Counted from the first letter of the stretch, positions 1 through 5,994 are shown. The stretch: DNA of 8,765 nt from an uncultured Collinsella sp. (GCA_959599615.1 CAUGKA010000075.1:1-8765), one strand, 5' to 3'. Notes: a model not told the origin generated them from the letters alone. Translations and numbers: made by a program.

Positions 1-35
1 TAGGCCGAGATATCAAGGTTGTCGCGGATGCTCAT
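1..35 (-). CDS. Partial gene, probably thiamine phosphate synthase (ThiE), N-terminus only
   Basis: Only the first 11 codons are inside the window; they read MSIRDNLDISA and continue off the left edge. The start ATG (35-33) overlaps the TGA stop of the preceding thiamine-binding gene (34-32) in an ATGA arrangement, so translation is probably coupled. A strong AGGAGG lies about 7 bases upstream of the ATG, inside the end of the preceding gene. An N-terminus of the form 'LDLSAYxV' is what I recall for actinobacterial ThiE proteins, and a thiE gene after thiM is the common order in TPP-riboswitch salvage operons. ThiE joins HMP-pyrophosphate and thiazole phosphate to make thiamine phosphate. The gene is certain; the ThiE name rests on context and a very short peptide, and thiD is the main alternative. 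Confidence 0.55.
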   Translation of the reverse strand, partial: MSIRDNLDISA

Positions 36-373
36 CGTGCTTCCTCCTGCTTTTTGATCTGCGCTTCCATGCGCTCGAGCTTGCCGGTCATGGTGTCGGT
101 AAATCCGGGTCGAATATCGGCTTTGAGCACGACTTCGGTGCGGATGCCCTTGCTCGCCAGAACAAAGGTTGCATCGCGCACGACCTGCATGACCTCGTCC
201 CAGTCGCCCTCGATCTCGGTGAACATCGAGGTGGTGCGGTTGGGAAGGCCGCTCTCGCGAATGACGCGCACGACCTCAGCGACCTCGGCGGACAGTTCAT
301 CGCCGGTGCCGCACGGGGCGATGGCCACGGCGACGAGTGTGTTCATGCCGGCGTTGGTTGCGGGCTCGGACAT
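32..373 (-). CDS. MTH1187/YkoF-type thiamine-binding protein
   Basis: A 113-residue cytoplasmic protein with no signal peptide or membrane segment. The core (residues 10-105) follows the Thiamine_BP (DUF77, PF01910) pattern. It opens with a strand, MNTLVAVAIAPCGTG, then a helix with ELSAEVAEVVRVIRES, then a threonine-rich strand ending TEIEGDW, and later a strand near VVLKADIRPG. Members form ferredoxin-like dimers or tetramers, and some bind thiamine or its pyrimidine moiety; the in vivo role is not settled. The start at 373 is chosen because GAGGAGG lies about 8 bases upstream, whereas the internal Met10, a common family start, has no ribosome binding site. The gene begins 3 bases after the thiM stop and overlaps the next gene by 4 bases, so it sits inside a tight operon under the TPP riboswitch. 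This supports a role in thiamine or HMP handling, perhaps as a carrier or buffer. Confidence 0.88.
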   Translation of the reverse strand: MSEPATNAGMNTLVAVAIAPCGTGDELSAEVAEVVRVIRESGLPNRTTSMFTEIEGDWDEVMQVVRDATFVLASKGIRTEVVLKADIRPGFTDTMTGKLERMEAQIKKQEEAR

Positions 374-376
374 GGC

Positions 377-1216
377 TTATGCCTCCTCGAGCTCGAGTCG
401 GTTATCGGCGATGTCCTGGGCGGTCGCGCGGTAGAGCTCGTCGATAAAGGCGACCTTAAAGCTTGCCGGGGCATCGGCGACAGCGGCGGCACGCGTGCCT
501 GCGACGTTGTAGACGGCGGTGCCGCAGACTGCCGCCGTAAACGGATCGGTAGCACAGGCGTACACGGCCAGCACGCCGCCCTGCGAGCAGCCACAACCGG
601 TGATTTTTGACATGAGCGGGCTGCCGCCGTGGGATTTGGCCACGGTCGTGCCCTCGGTGATTAGGTCGACTTCGCCCGAGACCACTACGGCGCCGCCGGT
701 GTAGCGGGCGAGCGCCACGGCGGCATCGCGGGCGGCGTCGACCGTGTCGGTGGTATCGACACCGCGCACGCGGCTCATGTCGGCTGCCTCGCCCTCAAGA
801 CCCCACAGGCCGGCGAGCGCAATGATCTCGGAGGCGTTGCCGCGCACGATGGCGGGCTTGTACTGCTTGAGCTCGTTTACCAGCTGGGTGCGCAGGCTAC
901 CGATGCCCAGACCCACCGGATCGAGCACCCAGGGCTTGCCGGCGTCGTGTGCTGCCTTGGCCGCGCGGGGAATCGTCTGTTCGTAGATGGGGAAGAGCGT
1001 GCCCATGTTGAGATAGATGGCGCCACCGCCGGCAACGAGTGCCTCGCCCTCGTCGGGCAGGTAGACCATGGCGGCCGATCCGCCCACGGCGAGCTGTGCG
1101 TTGGCGACAAAGTCGATCGTCACCGTGTTGGTGATGGAGCCGGCCATCGGATTGGTGGCGCGAATCTCTTCCACGGCCTTGACCATATGTTGCTTAAGCT
1201 GTTCCGAATCAATCAC
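377..1216 (-). CDS. thiM: Hydroxyethylthiazole kinase ThiM
   Basis: ThiM phosphorylates 4-methyl-5-(2-hydroxyethyl)thiazole with ATP, salvaging the thiazole half of thiamine in the cytoplasm. The product is 279 residues, slightly longer than the usual 260-275. Family motifs in order are GSITNTVTIDFVAN near the N-terminus (about 26-39), the DPVGLGIG loop (about 99-106), GNASEI (about 126-131), VSGEVDLITEG (about 179-189), and the nucleotide/catalytic loop ITGCGCSQGG (about 205-214) with the expected cysteine. The start is a GTG at 1216, preceded by AAGGAGG at 1231-1225 with 8 bases of spacing. The frame stays open up to an ATG at 1330, but that lies inside the TPP aptamer and is not a real start. 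It is the first gene of the riboswitch-controlled operon and ends 3 bases before the thiamine-binding gene. Confidence 0.94.
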   Translation of the reverse strand: MIDSEQLKQHMVKAVEEIRATNPMAGSITNTVTIDFVANAQLAVGGSAAMVYLPDEGEALVAGGGAIYLNMGTLFPIYEQTIPRAAKAAHDAGKPWVLDPVGLGIGSLRTQLVNELKQYKPAIVRGNASEIIALAGLWGLEGEAADMSRVRGVDTTDTVDAARDAAVALARYTGGAVVVSGEVDLITEGTTVAKSHGGSPLMSKITGCGCSQGGVLAVYACATDPFTAAVCGTAVYNVAGTRAAAVADAPASFKVAFIDELYRATAQDIADNRLELEEA

Positions 1217-1221
1217 TGCAC

Positions 1222-1236
1222 ATGCCTCCTTGGCAT
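1222..1236 (-). promoter_or_regulatory. Small hairpin over the thiM ribosome binding site
   Basis: On the minus strand ATGCC and GGCAT form a perfect 5-bp stem with loop AAGGA. The loop plus the first two bases of the 3' arm are the thiM Shine-Dalgarno sequence AAGGAGG. The hairpin lies directly after the riboswitch terminator, so it could add a translational layer, but a five-pair stem is weak and may be chance. Confidence 0.35.
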
Positions 1237-1238
1237 AG

Positions 1239-1269
1239 AAAAGGGGCGCTGTGCATAGACAGCGCCCCT
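1239..1269 (-). terminator. Intrinsic terminator of the TPP riboswitch
   Basis: On the minus strand GGGGCGCTGT and ACAGCGCCCC form a perfect 10-bp GC-rich stem with a 6-base loop (1253-1258), extended by one A-T pair and followed by TTTT. It lies 11 bases after the aptamer and just before the thiM ribosome binding site. This is the usual position for a TPP-dependent transcription terminator: ligand binding should favour the hairpin and stop the thi operon. The U-tract is short. Confidence 0.82.
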
Positions 1270-1280
1270 GTAAAGGCGGC

Positions 1281-1373
1281 ATGCTCCCTACGCCAGCATT
1301 AACTGACAGGTTCAAAGGATTGGGCCCCATGCCCTCTCAGCCTTGTGGTATGCACCGCCGGCACTCCCGCATC
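1281..1373 (-). promoter_or_regulatory. TPP riboswitch (THI element)
   Basis: The conserved aptamer core is present on the minus strand: GGCTGAGA around 1342-1335, the GAACCTG block at 1313-1307, and AATGCTGGCGTAGGGA at 1300-1285. A short P1 helix can close it, with ATGC at 1372-1369 pairing with GCAT at 1284-1281. These elements are those of the THI box that binds thiamine pyrophosphate. The sequence lies in the leader of thiM with a terminator immediately after it, so high TPP should switch the operon off. The P3 arm between CTGAGA and GAACCTG is GC-rich and of ordinary length. Confidence 0.95.
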
Positions 1374-1380
1374 GAATCTG

Positions 1381-1410
1381 TTGTTCCCTATACTAGCGCA
1401 TCGGTACAAT
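1381..1410 (+). promoter_or_regulatory. Candidate promoter for the HAD phosphatase-LysR unit
   Basis: TTGTTC (1381-1386) and TACAAT (1405-1410) are spaced by 18 bases, giving a transcription start near 1417 and a leader of about 23 bases before the ATG at 1440. TACAAT also occurs before the uracil permease gene in this window. The site lies in the 66-base gap shared with the divergent thi operon. Confidence 0.5.
1390..1395 (-). promoter_or_regulatory. Candidate -10 box of the thi operon
   Basis: TAGTAT on the minus strand matches four of six bases of the -10 consensus. It would place transcription start near 1383, about 10 bases before the aptamer, which is a sensible distance. No good -35 is visible at 16-18 bases upstream. 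It overlaps the divergent plus-strand promoter region. Confidence 0.3.
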
Positions 1411-1439
1411 AGATGGGGCTGAGACGAATGGGGGAGTCT

Positions 1440-2348
1440 ATGATCAAGCTTGTGCTGACCGATATGGACGATACGCTGATTCCAGCTGGGCATGACGGCG
1501 CCAGCGACTATGCCATCGAGGGCATTCATGCCATGCAGGCGGCGGGTCTGCATTTTGGCCCGGTTTCGGGCCGTCAGCCGTCCGCGATGGGCTGGATGTT
1601 CAATAATCGTACCGAGTGTTTTTCGACCGGCGCATTCTGCAACGGCCAGGTTATGTTTGTCGATGGCGAAGTGGTTGCCTCGCGCGCGACCGATAACGAT
1701 GCGCTCATGCGTCTTGCCGCCTATCTGGAAGAAGAAACCGACGATACGTATCTGAAGGTCTACAGCTTAGGCGATAACTTTTGGAATAACGATGCCTATT
1801 GCGTGACGCGCGATTCCGAGCGCGTACGCCGCGCCATGGAGTCGGGCGGCAACGCGTGGCTCAAGGGCGAAGAGGCTCCCTGTCGTCCTGTCGTTGACGA
1901 TGCCCCGGTATACAAGGCGAATATCTGGAGTGCCCGTTCGCGCGAGGGGCTCGCCGAGCTGCGCGAGCGTGTTGCCGCCGAGGTGCCGGAGCTCTCGCTC
2001 GTGTTTCCCAACAACCGCGTTCGCCTGTTCGACGTTCTTCCGACCGGCTGGGACAAGGGCTGTGCTGCGCTGGAGCTGGCGCGCGCTTTGGGCCTGACGC
2101 CCGACGAGGTGGCCGTATTCGGCGATTCCGATAACGATTTGCCCATGATCGATGCCGTTCCCAATTCCGTTGCAGTCGCCAATGCCAACAAGGCCGTCAC
2201 GGCCTCCGCGCGCTGGCATATCGGCGCTGCGGCAGATGATGCGGTTGCCGGGGCTCTGCATCAGATTGCCGCCTGCGCCGCGACGGGGGAGATGCCGTCG
2301 TTTATGCGTCAGGTGGACGCGACGGGTCTTGGCATCACGAACGTCTAG
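1440..2348 (+). CDS. Cof-type HAD-superfamily phosphatase
   Basis: A 302-residue cytoplasmic HAD hydrolase of the Cof/YidA class with a C2 cap. Motif I is DMDDT (residues 8-12; nucleophile Asp8, acid/base Asp10). Motif II is GPVSGR (Ser43), motif III is the Lys of TGWDKG (about 206), and motif IV is GDSDND (about 228-233) binding magnesium. The cap domain lies roughly between residues 80 and 190. Substrates of this class are usually sugar phosphates, nucleotides or cofactor intermediates and cannot be read from sequence. ATG 1440 is chosen because the predicted transcript starts near 1417 and GGGGGAG lies just upstream, although only about 3 bases away; ATGs at 1413 and 1428 are alternatives. 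It is divergent from the thi operon and 10 bases upstream of the LysR gene, so probably co-transcribed with it. Confidence 0.9.
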   Translation: MIKLVLTDMDDTLIPAGHDGASDYAIEGIHAMQAAGLHFGPVSGRQPSAMGWMFNNRTECFSTGAFCNGQVMFVDGEVVASRATDNDALMRLAAYLEEETDDTYLKVYSLGDNFWNNDAYCVTRDSERVRRAMESGGNAWLKGEEAPCRPVVDDAPVYKANIWSARSREGLAELRERVAAEVPELSLVFPNNRVRLFDVLPTGWDKGCAALELARALGLTPDEVAVFGDSDNDLPMIDAVPNSVAVANANKAVTASARWHIGAAADDAVAGALHQIAACAATGEMPSFMRQVDATGLGITNV

Positions 2349-2358
2349 GGAGAAAGCC

Positions 2359-3255
2359 ATGAAACTCCAGCAGCTCAGGTACGTGGTAAAGGTTGCCGAA
2401 TGTGGCAGCATCACCGAGGCATCGCGCCGGCTCTTTGTGTCGCAACCTTCGATTACCGCGTCGATTCGCGATCTCGAAAACGAGATGGGTGTGCATATCT
2501 TTGAGCGCACTAACAAGGGCGTCGTTGTGTCCGAGGAAGGCGAGACCTTCTTGGGCTATGCGCGCCAGGTGCTCGACCAGGCCGACTTGCTCGAGGGCAA
2601 GTACAAGGGCGCATCCGAGCAGGTGCCGCACTTTAGTGTGAGCTGCCAGCATTATTCCTTTGCCGTTAACGCGTTTGTTGACGTGATCCGCGAGTTCGAT
2701 GCCGCGCGCTACGACTTTACCCTGCGCGAGGAGCAGACCCACGAGATTATCGAGGATGTCGCGCACATGAAAAGCGAGCTGGGCATTCTGTACCTATCCG
2801 AGCACAACCGTGAGGTCATCGAGCGTATGCTCACTGCCAATGAGCTGGTGTTTGAGGGGCTCTTTTGCGCCGCGCCGCACGTCTTTGTATGCGCCGACCA
2901 TCCGCTGGCGGCCCGCTCCAGTGTGACGCTCGAGGACTTGGAAGACTACCCGTTCCTGTCCTACGAGCAGGGCAGCTACAACTCGTTTTACTATTCCGAG
3001 GAACTGACCTCGACGTTTGAGCGCCGCAAGAATATCCGTGTGCGCGACCGTGCGACGCTGTTCAACCTTGTCATGGGACTCAACGGCTATACGGTGTGTT
3101 CGGGCGTGATCAGCCATGAACTCAATGGCCCCGGTATTATCTCGATTCCGCTCGATGTGGACGAATACATGGAGATCGGCATCATCACGCGTAAGAACAC
3201 GACGCTCACGCGCTATGGGCAGGCCTATATCGACGCGATTCGTCAGCATATCTAA
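2359..3255 (+). CDS. LysR-family regulator, MtaR/CmbR/CpsY-like (putative methionine regulator)
   Basis: A 298-residue LysR protein of standard length. Residues 1-60 form the winged helix-turn-helix (LRYVVKVAECGSITEASRR, then VSQPSITASIRDLE), followed by a linker helix and an effector domain from about residue 90. From memory, the effector domain shares unusual wording with streptococcal MtaR, CmbR and CpsY: CQHYSF at 96-101, ELGILYLS at 140-147, HVFVCADHPLA at 174-184, YYSEE at 211-215, and DRATLF at 230-235. Those proteins control methionine and cysteine genes. The start at 2359 has GGGAGA 5-6 bases upstream; the frame is open further upstream, but only as an overlap with the phosphatase gene. 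A core MetE-like gene lies 152 bases downstream, and the gap holds a matching palindrome (3297-3321), so regulation of that gene is likely but inferred. Confidence 0.92.
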   Translation: MKLQQLRYVVKVAECGSITEASRRLFVSQPSITASIRDLENEMGVHIFERTNKGVVVSEEGETFLGYARQVLDQADLLEGKYKGASEQVPHFSVSCQHYSFAVNAFVDVIREFDAARYDFTLREEQTHEIIEDVAHMKSELGILYLSEHNREVIERMLTANELVFEGLFCAAPHVFVCADHPLAARSSVTLEDLEDYPFLSYEQGSYNSFYYSEELTSTFERRKNIRVRDRATLFNLVMGLNGYTVCSGVISHELNGPGIISIPLDVDEYMEIGIITRKNTTLTRYGQAYIDAIRQHI

Positions 3256-3296
3256 TTTGGTATGTCTGCTGTGTGCATGGCGCCGAGCGACACGTA

Positions 3297-3321
3297 TTGA
3301 TATAGATAATCTCTATGTCAA
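3297..3321 (+). promoter_or_regulatory. Putative LysR operator (MET-box-like inverted repeat)
   Basis: TTGATATAGA (3297-3306) and TCTATGTCAA (3312-3321) pair at 9 of 10 positions around the spacer TAATC. The inner part, TAGA-N5-TCTA, fits the general LysR T-N11-A rule. The ATAG-N7-CTAT layout equals that of the streptococcal MET-box recognised by MtaR/CmbR-type regulators, as I recall it. It lies about 90 bases before the ATG of the MetE-like gene and downstream of a LysR gene of that same subgroup. Possible -10 boxes follow (GATAAT at 3325-3330, or CATATT at 3335-3340), which would put the operator near the -35 region, as for an activator site. Confidence 0.6.
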
Positions 3322-3354
3322 ACTGATAATAACGCATATTTTACGATGGCTATT

Positions 3355-3364
3355 TGAGCGCTCA
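3355..3364. repeat. Perfect 10-bp palindrome before the MetE-like gene
   Basis: TGAGCGCTCA is a perfect palindrome in an AT-rich stretch, 46 bases downstream of the centre of the putative LysR operator and 44 bases before the start codon. It could be a second protein-binding site or chance. No regulator is recognised for it. Confidence 0.25.
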
Positions 3365-3407
3365 TACTTTGTCTCGTTAAAGCATCCACGCAAAAAAGGA
3401 GACTAGT

Positions 3408-4541
3408 ATGACTAATTCCGCCCAGCTCAAAGCGCCGTTTCGTGCCGATATCGTCGGCAGCTTTCTTCGTCCGCAGGCCGTAAAGGACGCACGCGCCGCC
3501 TACGCCGCGGGCACGCTCGATGCTGCCGGCCTAAAGGCCGTCGAGGACGAGGCAATTCGCGACTTGGTAGCCAAGCAAAAGGTCGCCGGTCTGCAGGTGA
3601 TCACCGACGGCGAATTCCGCCGCAGCTACTGGCACCTCGATTTTATGTGGGGCCTCAACGGCATTGAGCGCCGCACCTCGCGTACGGGCTACATGTTCCA
3701 CGATGAGGAGACCACAGCCGATACCGCGGTGGTGACCGGCCCCATCAGCGGCGAGAACCATCCATTTGTCGAGCACTTCAAGTTCGTCAAGGCACTTGAG
3801 GGCGAGGGCCAGGTTGCACGCCAAACTATTCCGGCGCCGATTCAGACGTTCTCGGAGGTAACGCTCGATCGTTGCGATGGCCAGCAGGAGAGCCTGCGCG
3901 CCGTCTATAAGACCGATGAGGAGCTCGCCGACGCCATCGCGGCAGCCTATCGCACGGTGATTGCCGATCTCTACGCTGCCGGTTGCCGCAATATCCAGTT
4001 TGACGACTGCACCTGGGGCATTTACTGCGATACCGACTTTGTGGCTAAGACCGGTATGAGCCCGGTCGATCTGCAAAAGGTGAGCGAACTGGGCGTGGCG
4101 CTCAACAATGCCGCCATCGCGGGCAAGCCCGACGATCTGGTCATCAACACGCACGTTTGCCGCGGCAACTACCACTCTACCTATGCTTTTGAAGGCGGCT
4201 ACGACCCCATCGCTCCATACCTGTTTGCGCATGAGGACGTCGATGCGTTCTATCTGGAGTTCGATACGCCGCGCGCCGGTGGCTTTGAGCCGCTCAAGTA
4301 CGTTGCCCCCGGCAAGAAGGTCGTGTTGGGCCTGGTGACCACCAAGGCGGCAGAGCTCGAGAACGAGGATGTTATCGTCGAGCGTATCCGCGAGGCAGCA
4401 AAGTACGTGCCGCTCGAGAACCTGTATCTGTCGCCCCAGTGTGGCTTTGCCAGCTGCGAGATTGGCAACAAGCTGACCGAGGACGAGCAGTGGGCCAAGG
4501 TTGCTCTGGTTAGGCGCGTTGCCGAGCGCGTTTGGAAGTAG
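3408..4541 (+). CDS. Core MetE-like cobalamin-independent methyltransferase (YxjG-type)
   Basis: A 377-residue cytoplasmic protein corresponding to the C-terminal catalytic barrel of MetE, without its N-terminal half (full MetE is about 750 residues). The four zinc ligands of the MetE family are present in order: His249 and Cys251 in INTHVCRG, Glu284 in FYLEFD, and Cys345 in LSPQCGF. Early motifs are DIVGSFLRP (14-22) and ITDGEFRR (65-72); QFDDC (197-201) matches the substrate-binding acid region. It most likely methylates homocysteine to methionine, like the annotated YxjG/YxjH proteins of Bacillus. The methyl donor cannot be told from sequence: polyglutamyl methyl-folate, a methylated corrinoid protein or an S-methyl compound are all possible. 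AAAGGAG lies 6 bases before the ATG. The 152-base leader carries a LysR-type operator, and no S-box riboswitch is visible. No clear terminator follows. Confidence 0.9.
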   Translation: MTNSAQLKAPFRADIVGSFLRPQAVKDARAAYAAGTLDAAGLKAVEDEAIRDLVAKQKVAGLQVITDGEFRRSYWHLDFMWGLNGIERRTSRTGYMFHDEETTADTAVVTGPISGENHPFVEHFKFVKALEGEGQVARQTIPAPIQTFSEVTLDRCDGQQESLRAVYKTDEELADAIAAAYRTVIADLYAAGCRNIQFDDCTWGIYCDTDFVAKTGMSPVDLQKVSELGVALNNAAIAGKPDDLVINTHVCRGNYHSTYAFEGGYDPIAPYLFAHEDVDAFYLEFDTPRAGGFEPLKYVAPGKKVVLGLVTTKAAELENEDVIVERIREAAKYVPLENLYLSPQCGFASCEIGNKLTEDEQWAKVALVRRVAERVWK

Positions 4542-4587
4542 CAGTACCGTTTGCGGGGACGGCGCGTGCGAGGCATTGCGTATCGCG

Positions 4588-4593
4588 TACAAT
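4588..4593 (+). promoter_or_regulatory. Candidate -10 box of the uracil permease gene
   Basis: TACAAT in the context GCGTACAATGG closely resembles the -10 at 1405 (GGTACAATAG). Transcription would start near 4600, giving a leader of about 63 bases. No convincing -35 lies 16-18 bases upstream. Confidence 0.4.
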
Positions 4594-4610
4594 GGTTCGG
4601 ATCGTATCGT

Positions 4611-4656
4611 TCGGGCAGGTTATCCAATATGCCCGATCGCCCTTCCATTCGAAAGG
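4611..4656 (+). promoter_or_regulatory. Two leader hairpins before the uracil permease
   Basis: TCGGGCA (4611-4617) and TGCCCGA (4630-4636) form a perfect 7-bp stem with a 12-base loop. Immediately after it, CCTT (4641-4644) can pair with AAGG (4653-4656), which is part of the ribosome binding site, and would hide it. The arrangement suggests control of translation by pyrimidine level or a protein, but the sequence does not match the Bacillus PyrR binding-loop consensus as I know it. The first hairpin is seen directly; its function is inference. Confidence 0.35.
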
Positions 4657-4662
4657 ACATCC

Positions 4663-5994
4663 ATGTCCCAATCCTCGACGCCCGCCGCCGATGCCATCTA
4701 CGATGCGTCGTCGCTTGGTCGCCCGCGCATGTTTCTGCTCGGCCTGCAGCACCTGTTTGCCATGTTCGGCGCCACCGTACTGGTGCCTGTGCTCACCGGC
4801 CTCTCGGTCTCGGCGACGCTTTTGTTTGCCGGCTTGGGCACGCTGCTCTTCCACTTCCTGTCGCGCGGCAAGGTGCCTGCGTTTTTGGGATCTTCGTTTG
4901 CCTTTATTGCGGGCTATGCCGCCATCGCGCCCAACGGCGAGGCCGAGCTTTTGCCCTACGCTTGCCTGGGCGTAGCCTGCGCCGGCCTGCTCTATCCGGT
5001 GTTGGCGGCGCTCTTCCGCGCGTTTGGCGCCAAGCGCGTTATGCGCTTCTTTCCGCCGGTGGTGACCGGCCCCATCGTCATTTCCATCGGCCTGATCTTG
5101 GCAAGCTCTGCCATCGCTAATTGCCAGACCAACTGGCTTGTTGCCGTTGTCGCCGTTGCCGTTATCGTGATCTGCAACATTTGGGGTCGCGGCATGGTCA
5201 AGATTGTGCCGATTTTGCTGGGTGTTGTGGTGAGCTATGCCGTTGCCGCTGCGCTCGGCGAGGTCGTTTTTTCGGGCGTTGCCGCCGCTCCGTGGGTCGG
5301 TCTGCCCATCGTGTGGGACAACACCGTGTTTGCGCTCTTTGGGCCTCAGTTCGATAGCGGTCTTGCCACGACGGCCATCATCACCATTATGCCGCTGGCC
5401 TTTGCGACCATGATCGAGCATATCGGTGACATCTCGGCTATCGGCTCCACTTGCGAGCGTAACTACATCGCCGATCCTGGCCTGCATCGCACGCTGCTCG
5501 GCGACGGCCTTGCCACGATCCTGGCTTCGCTCTTTGGCGCTCCGGCCAACACCACGTATGGTGAGAACACCGGCGTGCTTGCCCTGACGCGTGTGTTTGA
5601 CCCGCGCGTGATTCGCATTGCCGCGTGCTGCGCCATCGTGCTTTCGTTCTGCCCCAAGTTCGCGGCTGTCATTGCGGCCATGCCGGCGTGTGTAATCGGC
5701 GGTGTGTCGCTCGTGCTCTATGGCATGATCAGCGCCGTGGGCGTTCGCAACCTTATCGAGAATCAGGTCGATTTCCAGAACAACCGCAACGTGCTGGTGG
5801 CCGCTCTGGTGCTGGTGCTTTCACTCGGCATTGCGTACAGCACTGCCGGAGCTATCGTGTTGGAGCTGGGCGGCGTGACCATTTCGCTCTCGGGCCTTGC
5901 CGTGGGATCGCTGGTGGGCATCGTGCTCAATGCCATCCTACCGGGTAACGACTTTGAGTTTGATGTTTCCGAGCTTGAGGAGGCCGCCGAGTAA
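4663..5994 (+). CDS. uraA: Uracil permease (NCS2/UraA family)
   Basis: A 443-residue polytopic membrane protein of the nucleobase-cation symporter-2 family, which imports uracil with protons. The length fits UraA/PyrP (about 420-440). Diagnostic stretches are GLQHLFAMFGATVLVP (27-42), KVPAFLGSSFAFI (70-82), and VVTGPIVISIGLILASS (133-149). The two substrate-site glutamates are in ATMIEHIGDISAIG (Glu252) and NTTYGENTGV (Glu301), matching the UraA pair 241/290. About 14 hydrophobic segments are expected; the C-terminus is acidic and cytoplasmic. ATG 4663 is chosen because AAAGGA lies 6 bases upstream and the protein aligns from there; the frame is open back to 4501 but overlaps the previous gene. 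It is separated from the MetE-like gene by 121 bases with its own likely promoter, and is followed by a strong terminator. Confidence 0.93.
   Translation: MSQSSTPAADAIYDASSLGRPRMFLLGLQHLFAMFGATVLVPVLTGLSVSATLLFAGLGTLLFHFLSRGKVPAFLGSSFAFIAGYAAIAPNGEAELLPYACLGVACAGLLYPVLAALFRAFGAKRVMRFFPPVVTGPIVISIGLILASSAIANCQTNWLVAVVAVAVIVICNIWGRGMVKIVPILLGVVVSYAVAAALGEVVFSGVAAAPWVGLPIVWDNTVFALFGPQFDSGLATTAIITIMPLAFATMIEHIGDISAIGSTCERNYIADPGLHRTLLGDGLATILASLFGAPANTTYGENTGVLALTRVFDPRVIRIAACCAIVLSFCPKFAAVIAAMPACVIGGVSLVLYGMISAVGVRNLIENQVDFQNNRNVLVAALVLVLSLGIAYSTAGAIVLELGGVTISLSGLAVGSLVGIVLNAILPGNDFEFDVSELEEAAE

Noticed and set aside
54..434. Plus-strand open frame opposite the thiamine-binding gene
   Set aside because: Ser/Arg/Thr-rich shadow translation with no motif; the minus-strand gene has operon context and a ribosome binding site.
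1217..1330. Extension of thiM upstream to an ATG at 1330
   Set aside because: The extra 38 codons run through the TPP aptamer and the terminator hairpin, and GTG 1216 has an ideal AAGGAGG at 8 bases.
2152..2358. LysR gene starting at 2152
   Set aside because: The added 69 codons overlap the phosphatase gene in another frame and are Arg/Pro-rich; the LysR family begins at MKLQQLRYVV (2359) with its own ribosome binding site.
3256..3407. S-box (SAM) riboswitch before the MetE-like gene
   Set aside because: The gap is only 152 bases, and I see neither the SAM-I core motifs nor a terminator.
4501..4662. Uracil permease starting at 4501
   Set aside because: The extension overlaps the MetE-like gene and crosses the candidate promoter and leader hairpins; homology begins near ATG 4663, which has AAAGGA upstream.
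4594..4662. Classical PyrR binding loop before the uracil permease
   Set aside because: The 12-base loop sequence does not fit the Bacillus PyrR consensus as I know it, and no antiterminator/terminator pair follows.
3531..5487. Long open frames on the minus strand opposite the MetE-like and uracil permease genes (353 and 325 codons)
   Set aside because: They are antisense shadows produced by high-GC codon bias: their wording is charged and low in recognisable motifs, while the plus-strand proteins match well-known families end to end.
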